The notes below the pieces were generated by a model. The model was given only the letters and a program-made list of their open reading frames with translations, was not told the origin of the DNA and made no database searches. Positions 63,374 through 64,000 of a stretch of DNA of 64,000 bases are shown piece by piece. Made by a program: the position numbers and the translations under genes. How positions within the stretch are numbered: position 1 is the first letter of the stretch; each line of letters starts with the position of its first letter. The DNA is from Franzmannia qiaohouensis (GTDB taxonomy: Bacteria; Pseudomonadota; Gammaproteobacteria; Pseudomonadales; Halomonadaceae), in NCBI RefSeq assembly GCF_031451695.1, contig NZ_JARWAM010000009.1, forward strand, positions 1 to 64,000. Direction: 5' to 3'.

Positions 63374-64000
63374 GCGGTACCCAGCCAGCCCCGCGGCGCG
63401 GTGCCCGGAGCCATCGCACCCGTACCAGCAGCCGGCTGCGCAGCTGGCTGCGCCACCATCGCGCCATGTGTCTCGACAGCGCGCGGCGCCTGCTGCGCCA
63501 TCCGCTGGGTAGCCTGTTGACGATGCTGGCCATCGCCATTGCGCTGGTGCTGCCGGCAGCGCTGTGGCTGGTGCTCGACAGCGCCCGTCTGCTAGACGCC
63601 GAGCTGGACGAGAGCGCAACTCTTACCGCCTATCTCGATGCTGGCGTCGACGAGGCCCAGGCGATGCGCATCAGCGAAGCGCTCGGGGCACACCCGGAAG
63701 TGGATGCCACGCGGCTGATCACTGCCGCCGAGGGTATGGCGGAGTTCCAGGACTCGTTGGGGCTAGCCGATGCCTTGGGGCGTCTCGAGGACAATCCGCT
63801 GCCGGCCAGCGTGGTGGTTTCGCCCCGCGAGACCCAGCCGGACGCCGTGCGCGCCTTGGCCGAGCAGCTCGAGACGGTCAGCGGCGTCGACGAGGTACGC
63901 CTCGACCTGGCCTGGATCGAGCGACTCGCCCAGCTCGCCGAGCTGGGGCGTCGGGTGGCGCTGGCGCTGGCCGTGCTGTTTGGCCTCGGCGTGCTGCTGA
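63370..64000 (+). CDS. ftsX: Cell division protein FtsX (5' part, runs off the window)
   Basis: The first 210 residues are present; the gene continues past the end of the window. A basic cytoplasmic tail (TQPAPRRGARSHRTRTSSRLRS region), a first membrane helix (LLTMLAIAIALVLPAALWLVL) and the periplasmic loop (SATLTAYLDAGVDEAQAMRISEAL, NPLPASVVVSP) are typical of FtsX. The second helix begins at the end (VALALAVLFGLGVLL). The ATG overlaps the ftsE stop. Confidence 0.93.
   Translation, partial: MSGTQPAPRRGARSHRTRTSSRLRSWLRHHRAMCLDSARRLLRHPLGSLLTMLAIAIALVLPAALWLVLDSARLLDAELDESATLTAYLDAGVDEAQAMRISEALGAHPEVDATRLITAAEGMAEFQDSLGLADALGRLEDNPLPASVVVSPRETQPDAVRALAEQLETVSGVDEVRLDLAWIERLAQLAELGRRVALALAVLFGLGVLL

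Overview
The window is a contiguous stretch of a GC-rich gammaproteobacterial chromosome, most likely Halomonas or a close relative in the Halomonadaceae. This rests on the gene content and order (narXL-narK-narGHJI, phaB, minCDE, ffh-rpsP-rimM-trmD-rplS, xerD-dsbC-hom-thrC-recJ, prfB-lysS, ftsY-ftsE-ftsX) and on the base composition. It is not based on a database search. I see no prophage, insertion sequence, CRISPR array or rRNA.

Region 1 (about 0.1-21.8 kb) is an anaerobic nitrate respiration and molybdenum cofactor island. The minus strand carries the sensor-regulator pair narX-narL, then a NarK-type transporter with its own FNR-like and NarL-like sites, a universal stress protein and two further NarK-family transporters. 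On the plus strand a fourth, divergent NarK-like protein precedes narGHJI, a parvulin-type prolyl isomerase, moaB, moeA, a Crp/Fnr-type regulator, a DGC-domain zinc protein and moaA. Together these import nitrate, export nitrite, build and load the Mo-bis-MGD enzyme and switch the system on with low oxygen and nitrate.

Region 2 (21.8-37.9 kb) is mixed housekeeping. It holds an initiator tRNA with an unusual first pair and a decayed tandem copy of its 3' end, phaB (polyhydroxyalkanoate precursor synthesis), a large DUF349 protein, minCDE, sbcB, a pitrilysin-like protease coupled to a catalytically degenerate SRAP homologue, a TetR regulator coupled to an MFS-acyltransferase fusion, a CorC/CNNM protein and a CcsA-like membrane protein.

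Region 3 (38.1-49.0 kb) is core metabolism and translation: ffh, rpsP-rimM-trmD-rplS, xerD, dsbC, hom, thrC, recJ and a YitT-family gene. Region 4 (49.0-53.7 kb) is a copper/heavy-metal efflux operon (MerR regulator, CopA-type ATPase, a 25-residue membrane peptide) followed by a FadL-family porin. Region 5 (53.8-64 kb) has prfB with its programmed frameshift, lysS, an unknown acidic protein, a DHA2 exporter, a BolA-like protein, a probable HolD (psi) gene overlapping rimI, zapB, rsmD, ftsY, ftsE and a truncated ftsX.

The least explained items are two copies of a structured intergenic element (about 46.34-46.44 and 56.59-56.69 kb) with compensatory base changes, the SRAP homologue that has lost all its catalytic residues, the NarK homologue lacking both nitrate-binding arginines, and the copA-coupled micropeptide.
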